This document shows, in pieces, positions 50,346-60,595 of a DNA stretch of 64,000 bases (within the stretch, counting starts at the first letter, position 1; each line of letters starts with the position of its first letter). Both the position numbers and the translations under genes were made by a program. The stretch covers positions 3,782,001 to 3,846,000 of the forward strand of contig NZ_RJKL01000001.1 of the NCBI RefSeq assembly GCF_003751945.1, read 5' to 3'. Origin of the DNA: Couchioplanes caeruleus. Its GTDB lineage: Bacteria; Actinomycetota; Actinomycetes; Mycobacteriales; Micromonosporaceae. The notes under the pieces are model-generated. The model had not been told where the DNA came from and did no database searches. It saw only the letters and a list, made by a program, of their open reading frames with translations.

Positions 50346-51263
50346 TCAGAACAGATGAGACAGGGTACGCAGGATCTCCGCGTAGAAGTTCCCGTCGATG
50401 TCGCGGTAGAGGCTGAACTTCATGCCGGGGCTGCCGAAGAAGGGCCGCAGGGTCCACGCGAGCTGGGTGCCGACAAAGCCGAACAGCAGGATCCAGATGT
50501 AGAGCAGCGTCATGCTCGGCGGCGCGGGCTGGCGCGGCGGCTGCGGCGCGGGGCGCTGATGGCCGATCGGCGTCAGCATGTAGCCCGGCGGGACCTGGGC
50601 GACGGGCGGCGCGGCGGCCGGGACCGGGGCCGGGGCCGGGGCGGCCGCCGCCGGGGCAGCCGCGGTCGTACCGTTCACCGCGGCACCGGCCGGGACCGGT
50701 TCGCGGGCGGGCTCAGGTGCGTTGACGGCGGGAACGACCGTCGCCTCGTTCTCCTTTTCCGGCGACAGCAGGCCGTTGTCGTTGAGCACCCGCATGCCGC
50801 CGGTGAGGAAACGCAGGCCGACGAGCGCGGAGAGAGCCAGGATCACCACGTTCAGCAGCTTGAAGAAGCCGTAGTCCGGAGCGGTGATCAGGAAGAAGAG
50901 CGCGATCGGGGCGAACGCCAGCGCCAACATGGCGGTCACCGTCAGCGCCACCATGACCAGGGCGAGGGATTGGCGTACGGACAGCCGCGCCCCGAAGACC
51001 AGGTTGAACAGGTACAGCGTCGGCAGGCAGATGGCCAGCGTGACCAGGAACAGCAGCGGCAGCTTCACCGCGGAGGTCAGCGCCATGAGCACACTGTGGA
51101 AGGAGCCCAGCACCGCGCCGTAACAGGCGAGGGCGATCACCGAGCTGACGAGCATCTGCCCGGTGAGCTTCGGCAGGGACCGGTCCTCGACGACCTGCTG
51201 CCAGATCCCCTGTCTGTCGCGCAGTATTCGTTCGATCACCAACAGTCCGGATGCGTTCGCCAT
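50346..51263 (-). CDS. Polytopic membrane protein with Ala/Pro-rich loop
   Basis: This 305-residue protein has about five transmembrane helices in the first 160 residues (MLVSSVIALACYGAVLG, LFLVTLAICLPTLYLF and others), a Pro/Ala-rich cytoplasmic-type loop at 175-245, then one more helix (LLYIWILLFGFVGTQLAW) and the ending NFYAEILRTLSHLF. It resembles conserved bacterial membrane proteins of unknown function with a Yip1-like core. Overlapping palindromes upstream suggest its own regulator. No function assigned. Confidence 0.75.
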   Translation of the reverse strand: MANASGLLVIERILRDRQGIWQQVVEDRSLPKLTGQMLVSSVIALACYGAVLGSFHSVLMALTSAVKLPLLFLVTLAICLPTLYLFNLVFGARLSVRQSLALVMVALTVTAMLALAFAPIALFFLITAPDYGFFKLLNVVILALSALVGLRFLTGGMRVLNDNGLLSPEKENEATVVPAVNAPEPAREPVPAGAAVNGTTAAAPAAAAPAPAPVPAAAPPVAQVPPGYMLTPIGHQRPAPQPPRQPAPPSMTLLYIWILLFGFVGTQLAWTLRPFFGSPGMKFSLYRDIDGNFYAEILRTLSHLF

Positions 51264-51310
51264 TGGTCGCCACCCTTCGGGTCGTGACGTCGATACGCCC
51301 TCGCACCGAC

Positions 51311-51347
51311 GTGTCGCGAACGATACGACACCGTGTCAACGACACGG
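51311..51347. promoter_or_regulatory. Two overlapping palindromes upstream of membrane protein gene
   Basis: CCGTGTC-AAC-GACACGG is perfect at 51331-51347, and GTGTCG (51311-51316) pairs with CGACAC (51326-51331). The half-site GTGTCG is reused, giving a compact operator-like block about 50-85 bp upstream of the start at 51263. Confidence 0.5.
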
Positions 51348-51380
51348 AACCGTCTCTTCCAGATGGGTGGAAAGTCGTAT

Positions 51381-52679
51381 TCAGCGCCAACCGATGTCGA
51401 TGCGGTCACCGTGCTCGTCGAAGAAGTGCAGGGCTTCCATCCGTACGCCGATCGCCAGCGGATGCCCCGGCGAGACGGCCGGATACGGTGCCAGCCGCAC
51501 CGCGACCTCGGCCGGGCGCCGGTGGTGCCGGCCCGGATCGCTGAGCACCGAGACCTTCGCCGCACCGCCGCTTTTCGGCGCCGCCCGATCCGAGCGTCCG
51601 GTCAGCCGCTGCAAGGCCCCGCCGACCCGGCGCAACGCCCCACCGGCGGGTACCGCCTCGGCGGCACCCTTGCCGAGCTCGTCGACGACGATCGCGGTGG
51701 CGCCGATGTCGAGGAAGGCCAGCGACTCGTGGCCGTGGTGCTCGAGGTACCGGATCCGGCCCCGCAGCACGTCGCCCGGTGCGTCGGGGGCGACCGGGGT
51801 GAGCGCCTCGGCCCGCATGCCGACCACGATCCGCTCGCCGTGGTAGTGCGCGATCGCCCGCGCGCGGATGTCGTGCCACGGGATATAGAGGGCCTGCTCG
51901 CCGAGATCGAGGACGACGTAGCGGTCGAGCTGCACGTACACCGACGCCTCGAGCAGGTTCATCCGCGGGGAACCGAGGAACGCGGCCACGTAGAGGGTGG
52001 CCGGGCGGCCGTACACCTCGGTGGGCGTGCCCACGTCCTGCAGCACTCCCCCACGCATGATCGCCACCCGGTCCGCCATGGTGAGCGCCTCGGCCTGGTC
52101 GTGGGTCACGTACATGGTGGTGACGCCGAGCTCGCGGGTCATGCTGGTGATCTCCGCGCGCAGCTCGGCGCGTAGCCCGCTGTCGAGGTTGGACAGCGGC
52201 TCGTCCATGAGGAAGAGGCCCGGACGGCGGACGATCGCCCGCCCCATCGCCACCCGCTGACGCTGACCGCCGGAAAGCTGAGTGGGCTTTCGGCCCAGCA
52301 GCTCGCCGATGCCCAGCGCGGTGGCGACGTCGCCGATCCGCTCCTCGCGGGCCGCCGCCTCCACACCTGACAGTTTGAGCGGGAACGCAATATTGCCACT
52401 GACCGTCATGTGTGGATAAAGCGCGAAATCCTGAAAGACCATGGCGATCTGGCGGTCCCGAGGGGCCAGATCCGTCACCGGCTCGCCGTTGAGCAGGATG
52501 ATGCCGGCCGTCGGCTCCTCGAGGCCGGCGATCATGCGCAGAATCGTGGACTTGCCGCAGCCCGAGGGGCCGAGCAGCACCAGGAACTCCCCGTCCCGCA
52601 CCTCGAGGCCGGCCTTGTCGACCGCCACGGTCCCGTCCGGCCAGACCTTCGTGACGTCCCTGAGCGCGACGGTGGACAC
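51381..52679 (-). CDS. Sugar ABC transporter ATPase, MsiK/UgpC type
   Basis: This 432-residue ATPase has Walker A GPSGCGKST, signature LSGGQRQRVAMGRA, Walker B LFLMDEPLSNLD and a C-terminal regulatory TOBE region, as in CUT1 carbohydrate importers. GTG 52679 has AGGAGG 6 nt upstream. No permease or binding protein is nearby, so like MsiK it probably serves several importers. It is about 60 residues longer than usual because of a low-complexity insert in the TOBE region (about 340-395). Confidence 0.92.
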   Translation of the reverse strand: MSTVALRDVTKVWPDGTVAVDKAGLEVRDGEFLVLLGPSGCGKSTILRMIAGLEEPTAGIILLNGEPVTDLAPRDRQIAMVFQDFALYPHMTVSGNIAFPLKLSGVEAAAREERIGDVATALGIGELLGRKPTQLSGGQRQRVAMGRAIVRRPGLFLMDEPLSNLDSGLRAELRAEITSMTRELGVTTMYVTHDQAEALTMADRVAIMRGGVLQDVGTPTEVYGRPATLYVAAFLGSPRMNLLEASVYVQLDRYVVLDLGEQALYIPWHDIRARAIAHYHGERIVVGMRAEALTPVAPDAPGDVLRGRIRYLEHHGHESLAFLDIGATAIVVDELGKGAAEAVPAGGALRRVGGALQRLTGRSDRAAPKSGGAAKVSVLSDPGRHHRRPAEVAVRLAPYPAVSPGHPLAIGVRMEALHFFDEHGDRIDIGWR

Positions 52680-52781
52680 CGTCAACCTCCTGCATGCGAG
52701 CTGCGACGATGGCCTAGCGTGACCAGACGCATGCAGAACTGCCATCGGGTGAACGGCCATTGACGGCCAGTCACCCCACCG

Positions 52782-54961
52782 TCACAGTTGTCGATGCGGG
52801 ATCTCGCCGAGCAGGACCCGGCGGACGACCCGCTCGGCGGCCATGCCGTCGTCGAGATAGCAGAAGCGTTCCCGGAACCGTGCCCGCTTCTCCGCCGCCG
52901 CGGTGCCCTCGTAGGCCCGGCCACGGAAGACCTCGACCAGCTCGCCGAAGGTGGTGGCGACCTCGCCCGGCGGCAACTCCATCAGGTCGAAGTACACCCC
53001 GCGTACCTCCCGGTACGCCGACCAGTCCGGCGCGAAGATCACCAGCGGCCGGTCCAGCACGGCGAAGTCGAACATGGCCGAGGAGTAGTCGGTCATCATC
53101 ACGTCCGCCGCGAGATACAGATCCTCCACCACCGGGTACGCCGAAACGTCCACAATGCGCCCCCGCCGCGACGGCGCCTTGTGGTCGGCGGCCACACCGA
53201 AGTAGTGGGCCCGGACCAGCAGCACGGTGTCCGGCCCGAGCGTGTCGGTGAACGCGTCCACGTCCAAGACCTGCCGGCCCGCCGGCAGCCACTCGCGGTG
53301 GGTCGGGGTGTAGAGGATGACCCGCTCGTGCGGCGCGATGCCGAGCTTGCGCCGGACCTCCGCCGTCTCCTCCGCCGTCGCGCACGCCAGCCGATCGTTG
53401 CGCGGATAGCCGACCTCGAGCGTCTCGTACCGGCAGGGATACGCGCGCTCCCAGGCGATCGTCGTGTGCGCGTTGGCGGTGATGCTGAAATCCCAGCGGT
53501 CCGCGCGGCGCATCTGGGCGTGGAAGTCCTGGTCCTTCGCCGCCGCCGGATGGTCGGCCTGGTCCATCCCCATCATCTTCAGCGGGGTGCCGTGGTGGGT
53601 CATCACGTGCGTCGTGCCCGCCCGCTTGCGCACCCAGTTCGGCCAGTTCACGTTGTTGACCAGCCAGCGGGCCCGGGCCAGCGCGCGGAAGTACGCCGGC
53701 GTTCCCGTGATCACGTACTCCGTGCCCGGCGGCACGGACTTCACCCGGCTCCGGTTGACGACCCACACGGCGCGCACGCCGGGGGCCAGTTCGGCGGCCT
53801 TGCCCGCGATGGCGGCCGGATTGCAGCTCACCCCGCGGTACCAGTACGCGGCGTACAGCGCCAGCTTCTGGTCCACCGGCAGCCGCAGTTGCAGCAGGTA
53901 GTACGCGCGGTAGGCGGCCTGCCGTACCCGGCCGGCGAACCTCCTCGCCCGGACCGCCGGCACCCGGCGTACCCGCCTGAGAGTGCGAACCACGGCGATA
54001 GCCCGCTGCATCGCCTGGAAGGAGAAGTACGAACCGCTCGCCGCGAATGTGTGCCGCAGGCCCATCGTGCCCGGAGGGCGCTGGTAGCCGACGGCAGGCT
54101 TGTAGCGGTGGAAGTCCTCGGTGATGCGGCCGAAGAAGCGCCTGCGGGACACGTTCCGCACCCGCTGCGTGTTGCTCAGCACGGCGAAGTAGTGCCACAT
54201 CATGCGCCGGAAGAGCACCGGCCGCAGCTGCTCCGCCCGATCGGCGTACCCGTCCACCAGCGCCATCGCGTGCGCCCAGTGGTCGAAGATCTCGAAATGC
54301 CGGTCGTCGAGGGTACGCGTGATCGCCCCGGTGCGGCGCTGCCGGTAGTGCACGCAGGTGCGGCCCAGTCCACTGATCCTCGGCGCCGCGGCGAGCAGGG
54401 GGAAGGTGAACGAGACGTCCTCGTACCAGCCTTCGGCGAAGCGCAGGTCCAGCTTGAGCAGCAGCTCGCGGCGCACGATCTTGTTCCAGGCGACGTGCAG
54501 CACGTTCATGATCCGCGGCCACTGCTGCGCCGTGAAGGTCTCCGGCGCCTTGGCCAGCACCCGCCCGACGCGCGGGACCTCCACCCGGCCGTCCCAGTGC
54601 ACCTTGTCGAAGCCGACGACCAGCACGTCCGCGGCGGTCTCGGCGAGCCGGTCGGCGACCGCGGTCAGCGCGCCCTGGGCGAGCCAGTCGTCGCTGTCGA
54701 CGAACCACACGTACTCGCCCACCGCGTGGTCCAGCCCCACGTTCCGGGCCCGGCCGAGGCCGACGTTCTCCGCCAGGGACACCACCCGGACGCGCGGATC
54801 GCGGGCGGCGTACTCGGCGAGGATCGCGCCGCTGTTGTCCGGCGAGCAGTCGTCCACCGCCACGATCTCGAAGTCGGTGAAGACCTGTTCCAGCAGCGAG
54901 TCGAGGCACTGCCGCAGATAGCCCTGCACCTTGTAGACCGGCAGCACCACGCTGAGCAGCG

Positions 54962-54965
<4 letters not shown>
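52782..54965 (-). CDS. GT2 glycosyltransferase fused to TagF-like glycerophosphotransferase
   Basis: This 727-residue bifunctional protein has an N-terminal family 2 glycosyltransferase (LLSVVLPVYKVQGYL, EIVAVDDCSPDNSG, YVWFVDSDDWL with DxD-type acids) and a C-terminal CDP-glycerol:glycerophosphate glycerophosphotransferase domain from about 350 (THVMTHHGTPLKMMGMD, VILYTPTHREW, MMTDYSSAMFDFA). It should polymerise glycerol- or ribitol-phosphate-type chains decorated with sugars. It overlaps the upstream CDP-alcohol transferase gene by ATGA, and a TagGH-like exporter lies 9 kb away. Confidence 0.92.
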
Positions 54966-56977
<2,012 letters not shown>

Positions 56978-57019
56978 CGCGACATTCCTCCCACCAGAAC
57001 CGCCGATCGCAGAGAGTAA

Positions 57020-57034
57020 GGGCGAAATTCGCCC
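57020..57034. promoter_or_regulatory. 15-nt palindrome upstream of wall-polymer pair
   Basis: GGGCGAA-A-TTCGCCC is perfect and lies 43 nt upstream of the CDP-alcohol transferase start, on the way to the PspC gene. Confidence 0.45.
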
Positions 57035-57146
57035 CGATGTTAACAGCGGGAAGGGTACGGGTACGGGATGCCCTTACGGGAACGTGAGCCGCCTTCTCCC
57101 CCTGCCGGCCGAGGGCGGGGTCACGGGGCGCACCTACCGTGGATCG

Positions 57147-57245
57147 CAGGTCAGGCACACCGCCTGGCCGACAGGTCAGGCACACCGCCTGGCCGACAGG
57201 TCAGGCACACCGCCTGGCCGACAGGTCAGGCACCCGCCTGACCGA
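57147..57245. repeat. Four 25-bp tandem repeats before the pspC-like gene
   Basis: Copies start at 57147, 57172, 57197 and 57222; the first three are identical and the last lacks one base and has one substitution. Each contains the inverted pair CAGGC and GCCTG. The array ends 5 bp before the AAGGAG of the next gene. Confidence 0.9.
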
Positions 57246-57264
57246 CATCGAAGGAGTGGATGAC

Positions 57265-57447
57265 ATGGCTCGCCGTCTGGCTCGCCCCCGCGACGACCGA
57301 TGGATCGCCGGCGTGTGTGCCGGCCTCGCCCGCCGCTTCGGCATCGGCTCGGGCACGATGCGGCTGATCTTCATCGTCTCCTGCCTGCTGCCCGGCCCGC
57401 AGTTCCTGATCTACCTCATCCTCTGGGTCATGCTGCCCAACGAGTGA
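57265..57447 (+). CDS. Small PspC domain membrane protein
   Basis: This 60-residue protein starts MARRLARPRDDRWIAGVCAG and has the PspC pattern: RWIAGVCAGLARRFGI, then a hydrophobic helix (MRLIFIVSCLLPGPQFLIYL). PspC proteins take part in membrane-stress sensing. ATG 57265 has AAGGAG 8 nt upstream. Four tandem repeats directly precede it. A hairpin terminator follows. Confidence 0.9.
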   Translation: MARRLARPRDDRWIAGVCAGLARRFGIGSGTMRLIFIVSCLLPGPQFLIYLILWVMLPNE

Positions 57448-57451
57448 CCCT

Positions 57452-57489
57452 TCCGTGGCCGGCGCCCCGCCCGGGGTGCCGGCCACGGA
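57452..57489. terminator. 17-bp hairpin terminator
   Basis: TCCGTGGCCGGC (57452-57463) pairs with GCCGGCCACGGA (57478-57489), extended inward by a G-T pair and CCCC/GGGG around a 4-nt loop. It lies between convergent genes. Confidence 0.88.
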
Positions 57490-57525
57490 CGTCAGCAGCG
57501 GGTCACGAGCCGGCGAAATCCCGGC

Positions 57526-58287
57526 TCACGGGGTGGTGAACTCGACGGTGACCTTGGTGTAGCCGAGCCGCCCGAAGAGGCTGACGAGCATCTTCTCGGT
57601 GTTCTCCCGGGCGCGCTGGTCGAGCCCACTGGCCTGCGCCGCCTCGGTGATCCGCTGCTGGGCGAGCTGATAGACCCGCTGCTGGCGGCCGGGGTCGCTG
57701 GAGAAGGCGTCCCCGATACGGTTGAGCAGACCCCGTTCCTCCGCCACGACGTAGCTGCGCTGCATGTCCAGGGACGCCTGCCCCTGCTGCGGGGGCGGCA
57801 GCTTGATGGTGACCGTCTTGTTCGCCTCGTCGACGGTCAGGGCACCCGAGGCGAGCTGGCCGAAGTCGACGTACGCCTCGACCGTGCCCGAGCCGACGAA
57901 CAGCGTGCGCTTGTTGACCAGGAACTCGGGGATGTTCTCCTTGTTCTCCTGCAGGTCGACGATGACCTGGAAGGTGCCGTCGGCGGCCACGTAGCGGCTC
58001 AGGTCGCGCATCGACTGCAGCAGGACGGGCTGGCTGCGGTCGGTGGTCTTGTCGGAGAACGGATTGTCGAAGCTGGGCAGCACGTTGATCGCGCGCAGGC
58101 CGAGACACAGAGCCACGATGAGCGCGAAGACCACCCCGGTGAAGAGGAGCACCCGCGCGAAAGCCCCGGGCCCCCGCGGCTCGGTGGCTGAAGGCTCGGT
58201 CGCGGCCGGAGGCGCGGACGCGGACGCGGGCTCCTCGATGGCCGGATATTCCCTGGTCGGCTCGTCGACGCCGGACGGATTCGCCAT
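57526..58287 (-). CDS. DUF4230 membrane-anchored protein
   Basis: This 253-residue protein has a hydrophilic N-terminus, one transmembrane helix (ARVLLFTGVVFALIVALCLG) at about 42-61, and an external domain matching DUF4230 (VLLQSMRDLSRYVAADGTFQ, FLVNKRTLFVGSGTVEAYVD, TIKLPPPQ). Function unknown. ATG 58287 is behind GGAAGGGG. It is convergent with the pspC-like gene and follows the acyl-CoA dehydrogenase start-to-stop on the same strand. Confidence 0.88.
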   Translation of the reverse strand: MANPSGVDEPTREYPAIEEPASASAPPAATEPSATEPRGPGAFARVLLFTGVVFALIVALCLGLRAINVLPSFDNPFSDKTTDRSQPVLLQSMRDLSRYVAADGTFQVIVDLQENKENIPEFLVNKRTLFVGSGTVEAYVDFGQLASGALTVDEANKTVTIKLPPPQQGQASLDMQRSYVVAEERGLLNRIGDAFSSDPGRQQRVYQLAQQRITEAAQASGLDQRARENTEKMLVSLFGRLGYTKVTVEFTTP

Positions 58288-58357
58288 CGCCGGACACCCC
58301 TTCCTCTCGTGGGCCCTGGTTCCCACGGTACGGAAGGGGTACGACAGCCGCAGCGTC

Positions 58358-59527
58358 TCAACCCCCGAAAGCGCTCAAACCCGTCAATTTCTGCCCGATG
58401 ACGAGCTGGTGGACCTCGGAAGTTCCCTCGTACGTGAGCACGCTTTCGAGGTTGTTCGCGTGCCGGAGCACCGGATACTCGCCGCTGATCCCGTTGGCGC
58501 CGAGAATCGTGCGGCACTGCCGCGCGATCTTGATCGCCTCCCGGACGTTGTTCAGCTTGCCGACGCTGACCTGCTCGGGCCGGAGCCCCGCGGTGTCCGC
58601 GCGCCGGCCGAGGTGCAGCGCCAGCAGATAGCCCTTCTGCAGCTCCAGCGCCATGTCGGCCAGCTTTGCCTGGGTGAGCTGGAAGCCGGCGATCGGGCGG
58701 CCGAACTGCTCGCGGCTGCCCGCGTACGCGATGGCGGTTTCCAGGCAGTCCCGGGCCGCGCCCAGGGCGCCCCAGACGATGCCGAAGCGGGCCTCGGTGA
58801 GGCAGGTCAGCGGCCCCTTGAGGCCCCGGGCCAGCGGCAGGCGGACGGAGTCGCCCACGCGGACGTCGTCCAGGGTGATCTCGCCGGTGGCGGAGGCGCG
58901 GAGCGACAGCTTCTTCCTCACCTCGCGCACGGAGAATCCGGGGGTGGTGGTCGGTACGGCGAAGCCGAGCACGCCGTCGTCGGAGCGAGCCCAGATCACC
59001 GCCACGTCGGCGAGCGGCGCGTTGGTGATCCACATCTTGCCGCCGTGCAGCACCCAGTCGTCGCCGTCGCGGCGGGCCCGGGTCGTCATCGTGCCCGGGT
59101 CGGAGCCGTGGTCCGGCTCGGTCAGGCCGAAGCACCCGATCAGCTCTCCGGCGGCCATGCCCGGCAGCCAGCGCTGCTTCTGCTCCTCGCTGCCGAACTT
59201 CCAGATCGCGTACATGGCCAGGGAGCCCTGGACCGACACGAGGGACCGGACGCCCGAGTCGGCGGCCTCCAGCTCCATGCAGACGAGGCCGTACTGGACC
59301 GCGGAGGCGCCCGCGCAGCCGTACCCGCTCAGGTGCATGCCGAGCAGGCCGAGCTTGCCGAATTCGAGGGCCAGCTCGCGGACGGGTACCTCGCCGCGCT
59401 CGTACCAGTCGGAAATGTGCGGGCGGACGCGCTCGTCGGCGACCCGGCGCACCAGCGCCCGGACGTCGCGTTCCTCGTCGCTCAGGAGGTCGTCGAGGTC
59501 GAGCAGATCCAGCGGTGAGACGGCCAT
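58358..59527 (-). CDS. Acyl-CoA dehydrogenase, glutaryl-CoA dehydrogenase-like
   Basis: This 389-residue flavoenzyme has FGLTEPDHGSDPG, WITNAPLADVAVIWAR and the catalytic base Glu367 in LTYEGTSEVH, placed as in glutaryl-CoA and related dehydrogenases. SVQGSLAMYAIWKFGS resembles the glutaryl-CoA branch. It introduces a 2,3-double bond into an acyl-CoA. ATG 59527 is 7 nt after a perfect 17-nt palindrome that includes TAGTTT as a possible -10, so the transcript is probably leaderless and regulated. Confidence 0.92.
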   Translation of the reverse strand: MAVSPLDLLDLDDLLSDEERDVRALVRRVADERVRPHISDWYERGEVPVRELALEFGKLGLLGMHLSGYGCAGASAVQYGLVCMELEAADSGVRSLVSVQGSLAMYAIWKFGSEEQKQRWLPGMAAGELIGCFGLTEPDHGSDPGTMTTRARRDGDDWVLHGGKMWITNAPLADVAVIWARSDDGVLGFAVPTTTPGFSVREVRKKLSLRASATGEITLDDVRVGDSVRLPLARGLKGPLTCLTEARFGIVWGALGAARDCLETAIAYAGSREQFGRPIAGFQLTQAKLADMALELQKGYLLALHLGRRADTAGLRPEQVSVGKLNNVREAIKIARQCRTILGANGISGEYPVLRHANNLESVLTYEGTSEVHQLVIGQKLTGLSAFGG

Positions 59528-59534
59528 GCCGTAA

Positions 59535-59551
59535 AACTAACAGTGTTAGTT
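59535..59551 (-). promoter_or_regulatory. Perfect 17-nt palindrome over -10 of acyl-CoA dehydrogenase gene
   Basis: AACTAACA-G-TGTTAGTT reads as a perfect palindrome. On the minus strand TAGTTT in its end and beyond could be the -10 of a leaderless transcript. A TetR-type repressor site is likely. Confidence 0.6.
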
Positions 59552-59842
59552 GTCGATGACGAGCACCCGGGCGTGGATCTGGTTGCGCTGCTGCAGGGCG
59601 GCCCGCAGCGCGCGGTGCAGCCCGTCCTCGAGATAGAGGCCGCCCTTCCACTCCACGACGTGCGGGAACAGGTCGCCGTAGAACGTCGAGTCCTCGGCGA
59701 GCAGCTTGTCGAGGGCCAGCTCGCGCTTGGTGGTGATGAGGTCGGCCAGCCGGATCGGCCGGGGCGGGATCTCGGCCCACGCCTTCAGCGTCGTGTGATG
59801 GTCGGGGTACGGCGCTCCGTCCCGTACCGCTTTGAAGATCAC
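59546..59842 (-). CDS. ParB/sulfiredoxin-like small protein
   Basis: This 98-residue soluble protein begins MIFKAVRDGAPYPDHHTTLK and contains LADLITTKRELALDKLLAED, TFYGDLFPHVVEWKGGLYLE and DGLHRALRAALQQRNQIHAR. The DGLHRALAA-type segment resembles the GxHR pocket of ParB/Srx-like proteins. Close actinobacterial relatives are of unknown function and are sometimes named as antitoxin-like; I see no toxin gene beside it. Its stop overlaps the palindrome before the acyl-CoA dehydrogenase gene. Confidence 0.7.
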   Translation of the reverse strand: MIFKAVRDGAPYPDHHTTLKAWAEIPPRPIRLADLITTKRELALDKLLAEDSTFYGDLFPHVVEWKGGLYLEDGLHRALRAALQQRNQIHARVLVIDN

Positions 59843-59962
59843 GACGGCACGCTCCCCTCCGGTCTTCGCTCTGGCCTTACCCGGCGGACGGGCAGGTACG
59901 CCTGCCAGCCTAGCGAGCCGCCAGCCTGATGACCGGCGCCGTCCTCACGCGGTCACCCATGG

Positions 59963-60592
59963 TCAGGTGTCACTCGCGTCGGCGCGCCCCGTGGCGCTCC
60001 ATCGGCCATGATGCACCACCTCGTCCATCGGGCGGTGCCCTCGGCGTAGTGATGGTGACCTCTTGTCGGCCGCCGGATAGCCCACGGCCAGCGCACCAAC
60101 CGGAGTAAAAACCTCCGGCACCCCGAAAGCCTCCCGAAACGCACCTACCCGTTCCGCCGGCATGCCGAAGAACAGCGAACCCAGCCCCTCGTTGACGGCG
60201 GTCAGGTGCATGAGCAGCGCGGCGAAGCCGGTGTCGACGTCCCAGTACGGCACCGGCCAGCGGCGCTCGTCCCGGTCGGTCCAGCCCTTGTCGGCCTGGG
60301 CGTATCGGTCGAGGTAGACCGACTTGTTGGAGAGCGCAACGATGATCAAGGGAGCGGTGCGCATCCGCCGCAGCCAGGAATCCGCAGGCCCCGGGGCCGC
60401 GGTGACCGACCAGTAGAGCTCCCGTTCCTGCGGCTCCTGCAGCACCAGGAAGCCCCAGCCCTGGGAGAAGCCCGCCGACGGCGCCCGCAGCGCGTGCTTG
60501 ATCAGCTTGTCGACGATCCCCGGTGGCACCCGGCGGTCCGGGTCGTACGCGCGGGTCATCTTGCGCCGGCGGACGACCTCGTCGAACTCCAC
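59963..60592 (-). CDS. Nitroreductase family FMN protein
   Basis: This 209-residue protein fits the nitroreductase fold: RRRKMTRAYDPDRRVP, HALRAPSAGFSQGWGFLVLQ (FMN phosphate binding) and GLGSLFFGMPAERVG, then VPVGALAVGYP-like TPVGALAVGYPAADK. It reduces nitro, quinone or similar substrates with NAD(P)H. The C-terminal tail after residue 185 is basic and unusual in composition. It lies 3 nt from the aldose epimerase stop, so they form an operon. Confidence 0.9.
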   Translation of the reverse strand: MEFDEVVRRRKMTRAYDPDRRVPPGIVDKLIKHALRAPSAGFSQGWGFLVLQEPQERELYWSVTAAPGPADSWLRRMRTAPLIIVALSNKSVYLDRYAQADKGWTDRDERRWPVPYWDVDTGFAALLMHLTAVNEGLGSLFFGMPAERVGAFREAFGVPEVFTPVGALAVGYPAADKRSPSLRRGHRPMDEVVHHGRWSATGRADASDT

Positions 60593-60595
60593 GGC

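Noticed and set aside
57147..57245. Short direct repeats as a CRISPR array.
   Set aside because: The copies are contiguous without unique spacers and there are no cas genes.
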